Source: a virus. Taken from it: 32,565 bases of DNA. The stretch is from positions 1-32,565 of the IMG/VR virus record IMGVR_UViG_3300020056_000095. One strand, 5' to 3'. This document shows positions 21,582 through 29,126 of this stretch, piece by piece (position 1 is the stretch's first letter; each line of letters begins with the position of its first letter). The notes below the pieces were generated by a model. The model made no database searches. It had not been told where the DNA came from and saw only the letters and a program-made list of their open reading frames with translations. Both the position numbers and the translations under genes were made by a program.

Positions 21582-22127
21582 ATGAAAAATAATATGATTC
21601 TAACAATTAAATTTAAACGACATTTGGAAGTAAAAGACACTTTACTTGAAATGATAGCTAGTACTCCATCAGGAAATATTCTTGAAGGACAAGATAAAAT
21701 TCAAAATACTGATTGGCATCACTCAGGTGGGCAGCCACAAGCATATTGGAATTTTGTAGGACCAATTATCTTTCAAGAGCTTGAACCTATTATTACTGAA
21801 AAGCTTTTACCTGATAGTTGGAGTATTAAAAATGCTTGGTTTCAACAATATGAAACTAAAGATACTCATTCTTGGCACGTTCATCCAGGAAGTTTTTGGA
21901 ATGCTGTATATTATATTGAATTACCAGAAGATGGGCCTTCTACTCAAATGCAAATGCCTATCACACGTGAAGTAATAACACCACAAGTTACAGAAGGTGA
22001 TATAATTATATTTCCTGCTGTATATCGTCATAGATCAGCACCAAATGAATCGAAGAAAAGAAAAACAATTATCTCATTTAATATCAATGCAAATGAGGTA
22101 GTATCTCGGAGTAGCGCAGGCTGGTAG
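21582..22127 (+). CDS. 2OG-Fe(II) oxygenase-like protein (copy 2); 3' end overlaps tRNA-Pro
   Basis: 181 residues. SWHVHPGSFWNAVYYIELP holds the metal-binding His-x-His, and GDIIIFPAVYRHRSAPNE the distal His with a downstream Arg/Lys-containing strand. This is the same small phage group as the gene at 13583 but is clearly diverged. It begins eight bases after tRNA-Arg without a visible ribosome site; an ATG at 21594 is an alternative start. The last codons and stop (TAG at 22125) lie inside tRNA-Pro. Confidence 0.78.
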   Translation: MKNNMILTIKFKRHLEVKDTLLEMIASTPSGNILEGQDKIQNTDWHHSGGQPQAYWNFVGPIIFQELEPIITEKLLPDSWSIKNAWFQQYETKDTHSWHVHPGSFWNAVYYIELPEDGPSTQMQMPITREVITPQVTEGDIIIFPAVYRHRSAPNESKKRKTIISFNINANEVVSRSSAGW

Positions 22128-22181
22128 CGCATTTGGTTTGGGACCAAAGGGTCGGGAGTTCAAATCTCTCCTCCGAGACCA
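22105..22181 (+). tRNA. tRNA-Pro(UGG)
   Basis: Acceptor CTCGGAG pairs with CTCCGAG, then A and an encoded CCA. D-stem GCGC, anticodon stem TTTGG/CCAAA with loop TTTGGGA, anticodon TGG. T-arm sequence GGGAGTTCAAATCTCTC is regular. 77 bases. Its first 23 bases are also the end of the upstream coding region. Confidence 0.96.
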
Positions 22182-22202
22182 AATTTAACGAAAGGATATA
22201 TA

Positions 22203-22319
22203 ATGGCAAAAGGCTTTACAAACGCTAAGAAAACATCAATTGGTAGAAGAAATGTAAAAACGTCTTCTATGAATAAAAGTAAAAAACGTAGTTTTAAAAA
22301 ATACAGGGGACAAGGGTGA
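22203..22319 (+). CDS. Basic microprotein, 38 aa
   Basis: GAAAGGA upstream of the ATG. The protein is strongly basic (MAKGFTNAKKTSIGRRNVK, then KSKKRSFKKYRGQG) with no acidic residue. Its stop overlaps the GTG start of the next gene (GTGA). Probably binds nucleic acid; not recognised. Confidence 0.5.
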   Translation: MAKGFTNAKKTSIGRRNVKTSSMNKSKKRSFKKYRGQG

Positions 22320-22918
22320 ACTACTACTTATTTGGGTTACAGAGATCAGGAACAAATTTAGTCCACAATTTAATTAAAGATAATTATGGATTGGAACCAG
22401 CAAATTCTGGACATGAAGAGTGGAAACACTCTATGAAACCTGATTTAAAAAATGATTATCCAATTTTTAAAGTAATCAAAAATCCATACACTTGGGTTGA
22501 ATCTATAGTTTATAGAGAACGTGCAGATTTTTATGAAAAACATGATTATGATTTTTTCCAACCAGGACCATTTATGGTGGAAGATGTTAATTTAAATATG
22601 TTGATGTACGTTTATAAAACTTGGTATGATCAATGGAAAGATAAAGGCATACTCATTAAATATGAGGATATTTTATATCCAGAACAACAAAGAGAATATT
22701 TTGCAAAACACTTTGGAGATTTAGGTGATTGGAAAACAGTTGCACCTGGATCTATGTTTATGTGTGAAGATTTTAAAGAAGAGCACTTAGAATATTATGA
22801 AAAGCAAAGACCAACGAAACTAACTGGTATGCATGTGAAAATAATTAATAAAGTGATGACTAAATATTTCTTTATTGAAACTGGATTTAAAATGTTAAGA
22901 GTAAAAGGATTAATCTAA
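22316..22918 (+). CDS. Sulfotransferase-like protein (copy 2), GTG start
   Basis: 200 residues; GTG at 22316 overlaps the previous stop. LFGLQRSGTNLVHNLI (5-20) is the PAPS phosphate-binding loop in the RSGTN form, and FKVIKNPYTWVESIVYRE is the 3'-phosphate motif, where Lys replaces the usual Arg in RNP. The fold looks complete. It runs into the minus-strand peptidoglycan hydrolase, overlapping its 3' end by nine bases. Substrate unknown. Confidence 0.72.
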   Translation: MNYYLFGLQRSGTNLVHNLIKDNYGLEPANSGHEEWKHSMKPDLKNDYPIFKVIKNPYTWVESIVYRERADFYEKHDYDFFQPGPFMVEDVNLNMLMYVYKTWYDQWKDKGILIKYEDILYPEQQREYFAKHFGDLGDWKTVAPGSMFMCEDFKEEHLEYYEKQRPTKLTGMHVKIINKVMTKYFFIETGFKMLRVKGLI

Positions 22919-23413
22919 AACCATAAATCTGCGAAATCCAATTGCAGTAGATAAAGGTCTTTCTCCAATTGTTACTTGGTTTTTATCATTTCCACTTATA
23001 ATAACAACATATTCTTTATTATCTCTTTTTCTCATTTCTAAGAAAAACCCAACATGACCTTGCCAGTCTTCACCATCTTCTCTTGGGAAAACTATAATAT
23101 CTCCTTGAGTTAAATCTTGAGGAAGAATTTGTTGGCCATATTGTAAAAAGCTTCTTGCAAGTAAAGATGTTTCAGGATCAATAATTTCAGTACCCCAATA
23201 TCCTGATTGTTGTAAAACTGAATTCATAAATGCTGCACACCAAGGTGTAACAAATGGATCGACATTAAGAAATTTTTTTAGTTCTTTTCTATGCGTTTTT
23301 TCATTATATCCAATATACATATAACTATTCGAAATAAAAGGATGAACGTAATCAGCCGCGGCTGAAGTACTTAGTGCTAGTGCACCTACTGTAAAAAAAG
23401 TAATTTTTTTCAT
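22910..23413 (-). CDS. Secreted peptidoglycan hydrolase (TIGR02594/NlpC-P60-like)
   Basis: 167 residues, the only convincing minus-strand gene. The first 20 residues form a signal peptide (MKKITFFTVGALALSTSAAA, cleavage before DY). The hydrolase core follows: TPWCAAFMNSVLQQSGY with nucleophile Cys59, LLARSFLQYG, GDIIVFPR, then QGHVGFFLE with His120 and SGNDKNQV with Asn142. This layout matches the TIGR02594 family of cysteine peptidases or amidases. A sec signal lets a phage endolysin cross the membrane without a holin. It is far from the spanins. No Shine-Dalgarno is obvious. It could also be an envelope-remodelling enzyme. Confidence 0.82.
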   Translation of the reverse strand: MKKITFFTVGALALSTSAAADYVHPFISNSYMYIGYNEKTHRKELKKFLNVDPFVTPWCAAFMNSVLQQSGYWGTEIIDPETSLLARSFLQYGQQILPQDLTQGDIIVFPREDGEDWQGHVGFFLEMRKRDNKEYVVIISGNDKNQVTIGERPLSTAIGFRRFMVLD

Positions 23414-23420
23414 TTTATGG

Positions 23421-23449
23421 TGTACATTTGAATAGAACTATGGTAGTAT
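23421..23449 (+). promoter_or_regulatory. Family promoter of the glycine-zipper gene
   Basis: TGTACA (23421-23426), 17-bp spacer ending AACTATGG, TAGTAT (23444-23449). Predicted start about 23456. It stands between divergent genes; the hydrolase on the other strand begins eight bases upstream. Confidence 0.75.
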
Positions 23450-23475
23450 ATATAAAATCTTTAAGGAGTCAGACT

Positions 23476-23946
23476 ATGAAAAAACTTATTCTCGCAATTG
23501 CATTGATTGGCATTGGTAGCACAACATTTGCTACATGCGCTCAAGCTGCAACTCGTCCAGCAAAAGTTGTGTTTGTTGAAACAGAAAGAGTTTACGAAAA
23601 TGTTTATGTTGAAAAAGAAGTTTGTACACGTGAAAGAATTGAATATACTACACCAAGCGGCGATGTTCTTGGAGGCCTAATTATTGGTGGAATCCTTGGT
23701 AAAATCATCACAGGTGATGATGGAGGTGCTGCTGTAGGTGCTGTACTTGGTGCAGGTATTGAAGGTAATAAAAGAAAACATGTAGGTCATGGGTACGAAA
23801 CTAAATGTGAAATTGTAGTTGAACCTGTTAAACGTGAAATCAATATGTATGTCGTCCATTGGAAATATAAAGGAAAGCGTGGATATTTCTTTACAGAAAA
23901 GAAACACTACGTAGGCCATACTATTCACGTTGATGTAGGCCACTAA
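23476..23946 (+). CDS. Exported glycine-zipper protein (17 kDa antigen-like)
   Basis: 156 residues from the ATG at 23476, backed by AAGGAG at 23463-23468. A signal peptide spans residues 1-25 (MKKLILAIALIGIG ... CAQAA). A glycine zipper follows (GGLIIGGILGKIITG, then GGAAVGAVLGAGIEG), as in outer-membrane 17 kDa surface antigens, flanked by Cys residues (KEVCTRE and TKCEIVV) and a basic Tyr-rich tail. It probably sits in or under the host outer membrane. It has its own strong promoter and is followed directly by a sulfotransferase. It may have been acquired from a host. Confidence 0.78.
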   Translation: MKKLILAIALIGIGSTTFATCAQAATRPAKVVFVETERVYENVYVEKEVCTRERIEYTTPSGDVLGGLIIGGILGKIITGDDGGAAVGAVLGAGIEGNKRKHVGHGYETKCEIVVEPVKREINMYVVHWKYKGKRGYFFTEKKHYVGHTIHVDVGH

Positions 23947-24587
23947 TGGTATTTAAATTAAGTGGTGATTTAAATAGATGGGGCATAGGAAAAATCGGGA
24001 ATGGTTTAGTTCATCCAGACAAAACTAGATTTTGGTTAGATATTCCAAAAAATGCATCACAAACTACAATTCATGGATTAACTAATCGTCATAAAAATGA
24101 TGGAAAATGGCAACCAATTAATTCATCAAACTTTAATGTTAATAAAACTCACAAATATTTAATTGTTAGAGATCCGATCCAGAGATGGGTTGGATCTTCA
24201 GTAGAATTAGCATGGCATTTTCATAAACATAAATCAGAGGGAGATTTTTTTGCACAAAAAAATTTAAGAGAATGGTATGATATGCACGCACAGCCTGATC
24301 TTCACCACTTACCGCAATGGGTATGGGCAAGATATTTAGACTTATATAATGGTACAACTTTTATTATAATGGACGATAAAGATATTAAATTAAAATTAAA
24401 AAAAGCATTTCCAGATTATGATTTTGATATAAATGTAAATTATACTGAAGATAGTGAATTTAAGAAGAAAATGAAATATCGTATTATGGATGAGTTCATG
24501 ACTGATCCTATATTTGTAGATAAGTTAAAAGATTATTACGCTGAAGACTACGATTTACTTGAACTAGCACATAAAAATCAGTTATAG
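23946..24587 (+). CDS. Sulfotransferase (copy 3)
   Basis: 213 residues. WLDIPKNASQTT (30-41) is the PAPS 5'-phosphate loop and LIVRDPIQRWVGSS the 3'-phosphate motif, in the order of the Sulfotransfer_2 group. It is closer in pattern to the copy at 15774 than to the one at 22316. It begins on the last base of the glycine-zipper stop codon. Likely sulfates a glycan or small acceptor; no anchor. Confidence 0.78.
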   Translation: MVFKLSGDLNRWGIGKIGNGLVHPDKTRFWLDIPKNASQTTIHGLTNRHKNDGKWQPINSSNFNVNKTHKYLIVRDPIQRWVGSSVELAWHFHKHKSEGDFFAQKNLREWYDMHAQPDLHHLPQWVWARYLDLYNGTTFIIMDDKDIKLKLKKAFPDYDFDINVNYTEDSEFKKKMKYRIMDEFMTDPIFVDKLKDYYAEDYDLLELAHKNQL

Positions 24588-24602
24588 ATATAGAGGTAAC
24601 AT

Positions 24603-24698
24603 ATGGTTGATAGTAACGATGAAGATCCAGAACCAATACGGTATTATGAATGGATGCTTTGGAAATTGAGACAAGAGCGGAAAGAAAATGACAAATAA
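24603..24698 (+). CDS. Microprotein, 31 aa
   Basis: The ATG at 24603 follows AGAGG. The acidic start (VDSNDEDPEP) turns into an aromatic and basic helix (YYEWMLWKLRQERKEN). It overlaps the radical SAM gene by 11 bases and may serve mainly to couple its translation. Not recognised. Confidence 0.45.
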   Translation: MVDSNDEDPEPIRYYEWMLWKLRQERKENDK

Positions 24699-25536
24699 AA
24701 GATATAAAGATTTCTATGACGACAATAATTTGTGGATGTGGTTAGATATATGTACAAACTGTAATGCAGGATGTCCCGAATGTCACAGAACAGATTGGGA
24801 AGGTGGAGGCCTAGGAAAGCAAGAATGGCTTCCTCTTGTTAGTTGGACCTTTGCACAATTTAAAAAGGTTTATCCTCCTGAGTTTATTAAAAGAGTAAAA
24901 GAGTGGGATATTTGTGGAACGTGGGGAGACCCTGCAATGTGTAAAGATCTATATGAAATTGCAGAATATATTATTACACATCGTCCTAATGTTAAATTAA
25001 GCATTGATACAAATGGTAGTATTAGGTCTAAAGCCTGGTGGAGAAAACTTGGTGAATTATCTAAACTTATGCCAATAGATGAAGGTGTAAGACCTATTAG
25101 AGTTGATTGGGCAATCGAAGGCATCAATCAAGAAATGCATCAAGCGTATCGTAGAAAAACTCACTTAAATAAAGTGCTAGGAAATATGCAAGCTTTTGTT
25201 GAAGGTGGTGGTTATGCAACAGCTATGGTGGTTGTTCATAAACATAATCAAAACTATTTGCAAGAAATTAAAGATTTAGCAATGTCTTATGGTGCAACCG
25301 AAGCCTGGTTTACAGAATCAAATCGTTTTTATAATGGTCCTATTTTCCATTTTAAAGATGAACATGGTAATGATGCTACATTAGAACAAGCTGGTGGTGA
25401 CTATTATAAACCTAATCCTGTTAGACCACCTCAAGCGGATTGGAAAACAAGAGTAGAAAAACAAGCCTGGTTTAAAGAAGCACAAGAGGGCGTAGATGAA
25501 ATAGAGGAATTTGAAGATGAAGACAACTTGTATTGA
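24688..25536 (+). CDS. Radical SAM enzyme
   Basis: 282 residues. CNAGCPEC (Cys25, Cys29, Cys32) is the CX3CX2C cluster that binds [4Fe-4S] and SAM, preceded by LDICTN. GTWGDPAM fits the glycine-rich GGE-like strand and KLSIDTNGS the next SAM-contact strand, in a partial TIM barrel. It ends before any extra cluster domain. The next gene, overlapping by 20 bases, carries the Cys pattern that radical SAM/SPASM proteins have at their C-terminus. The pair looks like a split enzyme acting on a peptide or sugar. Confidence 0.88.
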   Translation: MTNKRYKDFYDDNNLWMWLDICTNCNAGCPECHRTDWEGGGLGKQEWLPLVSWTFAQFKKVYPPEFIKRVKEWDICGTWGDPAMCKDLYEIAEYIITHRPNVKLSIDTNGSIRSKAWWRKLGELSKLMPIDEGVRPIRVDWAIEGINQEMHQAYRRKTHLNKVLGNMQAFVEGGGYATAMVVVHKHNQNYLQEIKDLAMSYGATEAWFTESNRFYNGPIFHFKDEHGNDATLEQAGGDYYKPNPVRPPQADWKTRVEKQAWFKEAQEGVDEIEEFEDEDNLY

Positions 25537-25924
25537 ATGTAGTTGGCAAAATGAAGGAAAAATTTTAATTAATCCTGATGGCCAAGTTTTTCCTTGCTGT
25601 TATCTTGCCAATAAGACATATAAAGCTGATCAGCATGGTGCAGCATTTGCTACTATGGAAGAAAAATCTGAAGAATGGGGCAATTGGTTTTGGAAAGAAA
25701 AGTCTGATGCGATTATGAGAAAATACATAGAGCATAAAGACGATTTAAACGTATTTAATAAACCAATGGAAGAAATTGTAAATCACCCTTGGTTTACAGA
25801 ATGGCTGCCTGAGTCATGGGAAGAAGAAGAAACACGTAATGAAATTTGTGTTACGTTTTGTGAAGTTCCTGTAGATGAAGAAGAGAAAAAAGAATTCTTT
25901 GAAAAGTATACAAATTCATCATGA
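25517..25924 (+). CDS. Stand-alone SPASM-like iron-sulfur domain
   Basis: 135 residues from the ATG at 25517, with AGAGGA about 10 bases upstream. CIECSWQNEGKILINPDG-VFPCCY gives Cys5, Cys8, Cys27 and Cys28 around a short hairpin, and NEICVTFCEV adds two near the C-terminus. This matches the auxiliary [4Fe-4S] ligand pattern of SPASM domains, normally fused behind a radical SAM barrel. Here it is a separate gene translated by overlap with the barrel gene. A ribosomal frameshift making a fusion cannot be excluded. Confidence 0.75.
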   Translation: MKTTCIECSWQNEGKILINPDGQVFPCCYLANKTYKADQHGAAFATMEEKSEEWGNWFWKEKSDAIMRKYIEHKDDLNVFNKPMEEIVNHPWFTEWLPESWEEEETRNEICVTFCEVPVDEEEKKEFFEKYTNSS

Positions 25925-27282
25925 CATTAATTGTTGGCATAAGTGAGGGATTTCACGATGCCGGCCATTGCGTGATTAAAAATGGAAGAATTATTAAGGC
26001 TGAGCATTCTGAAAGATTTACTCGTAAAAAAAATGATAGATGGTTATCTGATAACTCTGCAACAGATATTTGCAGAGCAGACTTAGTTGCTTTTTATGAA
26101 AAACCTTGGCTAAAAAAGACTCGGCAGTTTTATGCTGGACAAGGCTGGAAGAAAACTCATACAAAATATGATATTTGTTTTCCTCATCATATGTCTCATG
26201 CCGCAGCTGGATTCTATACATCGACATTTGATGAATGCGATATTTTAGTAGTTGATGCCATTGGTGAATGGGATACTATTTCTATCTGGAAAGCCTGGAT
26301 GGATGGCGATATACCAAAAATGAAAAAGACCAAGAGTTGGAAGTATCCATATTCTCTTGGTCTTTTTTATTCTGCGGTAACACAAAGAATTGGACTTAAA
26401 CCGCAAGAAGATGAATATATTACAATGGGTATGGCAGCTTATGGTTCTCCTAAACATGTCACAGCCTTGCAACCTTATATGGAATCTAACTGCCATAAAG
26501 GTATTGGCAATGCAATTCCAGAAGCAAAAGATGAAGATCTTGCAGCCTCTGCCCAATTTTGCATTGAAAGAGAAATATTACATATAATAGACAAATATTG
26601 TTCTCATAAAAATTTAGTGTTTATGGGAGGTGTGGCTCTTAATTGTGTTTTAAATACTAAGATAGCTGAACGTGGAAAAAATATGTGGATTATGCCTAAT
26701 CCTGGTGACTGTGGATCCTCTCTTGGCGCTGCAGCATTAGCATATGGTAAAAAATTAAAATGGAGGCACCCATATCTTGGTACAGACATACGAAGAGAAA
26801 TCAATCCTACAGAAGTTGTTGAACATTTGCTTAAGCATTCTTATTGCGGTGTTGCAAACGGTCGTGCAGAGTTTGGCCCTCGCGCTCTTGGCAATCGTAG
26901 CTTGCTTGCTGATCCTAGACGAGATATTAAAGACACAGTTAACCAAATTAAACGTCGACAAAAGTTTCGACCCTTTGCACCCGCAATCATGGAAGAATAT
27001 GCTGACGAATATTTTGAAGGACCGATGAATGAGTATATGCAGTTTGTAGCAAAAGCTAAACATGATTATTCTTCAGTAACACATGTAGACGGTACAGCAA
27101 GAGTACAAATTGTAAGAAAGAATTGTATGTCACCACTAAGAATTATTTTAGAAGAATGGATGGATAAAACAGGTGTTCCTATGTTATTAAATACAAGTCT
27201 TAATATTAAAGGACAGCCTATGGTAGATACATGGGAACACGCGAAACAATTCGAGGAGCATTATAATGTTAAAGTCTTCTAA
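25921..27282 (+). CDS. Carbamoyltransferase (NodU/CmcH family)
   Basis: 453 residues. The N-terminal Kae1/YrdC-like half has GISEGFHDAGHCVIKNGR, AEHSERFTRKK, FPHHMSHAAAGFYTS (His cluster that binds metal) and VDAIGEWDTISIW. The C-terminal half has GRAEFGPRALGNRSLLADPR, FRPFAPAIMEEYADEYF and LLNTSLNIKGQPMV, all hallmarks of O-carbamoyltransferases such as NodU and TobZ (about 560 aa). These use carbamoyl phosphate and ATP to carbamoylate a sugar or antibiotic hydroxyl. It follows the radical SAM pair as ATGA and overlaps the first SGNH gene by 17 bases. Confidence 0.93.
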   Translation: MTLIVGISEGFHDAGHCVIKNGRIIKAEHSERFTRKKNDRWLSDNSATDICRADLVAFYEKPWLKKTRQFYAGQGWKKTHTKYDICFPHHMSHAAAGFYTSTFDECDILVVDAIGEWDTISIWKAWMDGDIPKMKKTKSWKYPYSLGLFYSAVTQRIGLKPQEDEYITMGMAAYGSPKHVTALQPYMESNCHKGIGNAIPEAKDEDLAASAQFCIEREILHIIDKYCSHKNLVFMGGVALNCVLNTKIAERGKNMWIMPNPGDCGSSLGAAALAYGKKLKWRHPYLGTDIRREINPTEVVEHLLKHSYCGVANGRAEFGPRALGNRSLLADPRRDIKDTVNQIKRRQKFRPFAPAIMEEYADEYFEGPMNEYMQFVAKAKHDYSSVTHVDGTARVQIVRKNCMSPLRIILEEWMDKTGVPMLLNTSLNIKGQPMVDTWEHAKQFEEHYNVKVF

Positions 27283-28099
27283 AATATTATTTGCTTCTGG
27301 TTGTAGTTTTACACAAGAAGGTTGGACAATTACAGAAGCAAATTATATGAAAGATTATCCAACAGGACCACATCCAATGTGGCCTGAAATCTTAGGAAAT
27401 AAAATGAATTTAAAGGTTGTCAATCACGGTCGTGGTGGGCATGGTAATGATTACATTATGCAAGACAGCATAAAATTTATTCTTGACAATTATAAGAATA
27501 TAGAATTAGTTTGTATTCAATGGTCACAATTAACTAGAATGTGGGTTTATGATATGAATTATTTTAATCCTTCAGTCTGGTTAAATGAAGAATATCGTAA
27601 ATATGGAAGACCTGAATGGGAAGAAGATGATTTTAATGGCTTTCCAAATATTTTTGGTGATAGATTTAAAGCTTCTACAAAATTAATGAAATTTGTTATA
27701 AGAGATCCGTATACTGTTGTAGATTTATTTAAAAAGTATCTTAGAGAAATATACACACTTCAAAAATTATGTGAAGAATTAAATGTGAAATATATTATGG
27801 GTCAAGGGTTTACTTCTCATCAGTTAGATCAATGGAAATTAGTTAATCCTGATTTGGATTGGAAAGAAGTTTTAAGTTGCTTAGTTGGACAACCAGAGTT
27901 TCATTTAATTAATAAGAAAACATTTATGGGTTGGCCTTGTCTTCCTGAGCTTGGTGGTATAACAATGACAGATCATCATCCAGAATTTTCGCCTATTCCA
28001 AAAAATAGAATAAATCCTATAGATCCACATCCAAGCGCTTATGGCCAAAAACTTTTAGCTGAGCAATTTCATAGCAAATATGTAGAGTTATACGGATGA
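27266..28099 (+). CDS. SGNH/GDSL-type hydrolase-like (copy 1)
   Basis: 277 residues. FASGCSFT (Ser14 in a G-x-S block I) opens the chain, followed by NHGRGGHGND (block II-like Gly) and, near the end, DPHPSAYGQK with Asp253 and His255, the block V Asp-x-x-His form adjusted to D-x-H. Such enzymes remove or transfer acyl groups on sugars. GAGGAG lies before the ATG. Block III, with the Asn, is not clear, so activity is not certain. The next gene is a paralogue. Confidence 0.72.
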   Translation: MLKSSKILFASGCSFTQEGWTITEANYMKDYPTGPHPMWPEILGNKMNLKVVNHGRGGHGNDYIMQDSIKFILDNYKNIELVCIQWSQLTRMWVYDMNYFNPSVWLNEEYRKYGRPEWEEDDFNGFPNIFGDRFKASTKLMKFVIRDPYTVVDLFKKYLREIYTLQKLCEELNVKYIMGQGFTSHQLDQWKLVNPDLDWKEVLSCLVGQPEFHLINKKTFMGWPCLPELGGITMTDHHPEFSPIPKNRINPIDPHPSAYGQKLLAEQFHSKYVELYG

Positions 28100-29046
28100 C
28101 TTATGTTTTATTTAGTGGTTGTAGTTTCACCGCAGAATCATATTACTGGCACCAATTTATAAGAACGCCTGAAGAAAATTTATTACATGATTATCACAGA
28201 GGTTTAAACCTCTTTCCAGCCTGGCCTGAAATTTTAACAAATCAGCTTAATAAAAAGACAGGCAGTAATCATGAATGTGTTAATGTTGCTGTGTCTGGAG
28301 ATAGCAATCAACAAGCTATTAGAAATATATTTACTTATCTTGAAACTCATGAAAAACCAGAAGCAATAGTCATAGGTCTTACTGAATGGACAAGATTTGT
28401 AGATTATTATGGTAATGCTATAACTTGTTCGCTTGTTAGCCATTTAAGTCAACGAGGATTTTATGATGATCCAGAATCATTTGATGAGCTTGAAGAAATT
28501 ATCATTGACTATCAACAATCAAGATATCAAGGGCATAAACTAAAATCCGCCACTGCGTCTACTATTTTTGGATTTATGGAAGGAAAGCAAGCAAGAAAAT
28601 ACTATCGAGGAGCAATAGAACTGAATTTAGATTATTTAGAATATTTAATTCTTTATTGCCGTGTAAATGAAATAAAACTTCTTCTTTGTCAAGTTCTATC
28701 TCCTTGGTGGGGTGGTAGTCTAAATCCAGAAGATTATGAAGAATCCAAAAAGCACATAGGTTATGAGTGTAATAACTTAAAAAATAGAATAAATACTATT
28801 GAAAGTTATTTTGATGCAAACTGTAAATTTCATACTGAAAAGGAAATAGGATTAGAAAATTCATTAAGATGGAATTCGAATTGTCTGACTAGGAAATGGA
28901 AACACTGTCATTCTTTTCATTGTTCTAATGTTGTGATCCCATCTACTGGTAAACCTGATCCTGGAGATCAACACCCAAATAAAGAAGGACATGAGTATAT
29001 TGCGAGCCTTATATTTAAAGATTTTAATGCATTATTCAATCATTAA
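28096..29046 (+). CDS. SGNH/GDSL-type hydrolase-like (copy 2)
   Basis: 316 residues. LFSGCSFT (Ser10), VAVSGDSNQQ (Gly/Asn region) and DQHPNKEGHEYIA (Asp291, His293) parallel the copy before it, with a longer middle and several extra Cys residues (YECNN, ANCKFH, NSNCLTRKWKHCHSFHC). The two probably act at different positions on the same product. ATGA overlap upstream. Function inferred from blocks I and V only. Confidence 0.7.
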   Translation: MTYVLFSGCSFTAESYYWHQFIRTPEENLLHDYHRGLNLFPAWPEILTNQLNKKTGSNHECVNVAVSGDSNQQAIRNIFTYLETHEKPEAIVIGLTEWTRFVDYYGNAITCSLVSHLSQRGFYDDPESFDELEEIIIDYQQSRYQGHKLKSATASTIFGFMEGKQARKYYRGAIELNLDYLEYLILYCRVNEIKLLLCQVLSPWWGGSLNPEDYEESKKHIGYECNNLKNRINTIESYFDANCKFHTEKEIGLENSLRWNSNCLTRKWKHCHSFHCSNVVIPSTGKPDPGDQHPNKEGHEYIASLIFKDFNALFNH

Positions 29047-29059
29047 ATACAAAATTAGA

Positions 29060-29125
29060 ATGAAATTTTTCAAGCCGAAACACGAAGAAAAAACTCACGT
29101 GTTTATTTACGAACAGGACGAGTAA
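29060..29125 (+). CDS. Possible 21-aa microprotein
   Basis: A short ATG frame (MKFFKPKHEEKTHVFIYEQDE) ends one base before the next gene. There is no ribosome site to speak of, so it may only be a spacer that happens to be open. Confidence 0.25.
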   Translation: MKFFKPKHEEKTHVFIYEQDE

Positions 29126-29126
29126 A

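Noticed and set aside
21385-21606. Minus-strand ORF with PDSNRYASR-like text
   Set aside because: It is the well-known false ORF read across the antisense of tRNA-Leu and tRNA-Arg; no ribosome site and real tRNAs explain it.
26245-26556. Minus-strand ORF opposite the carbamoyltransferase
   Set aside because: Lies wholly within a convincing enzyme gene and shows no recognisable protein pattern.
15002-29046. DNA hypermodification system
   Set aside because: No thymidylate-synthase-like, hydroxymethylase or DNA kinase gene is visible in the window; the enzymes fit sugar or small-molecule decoration better.
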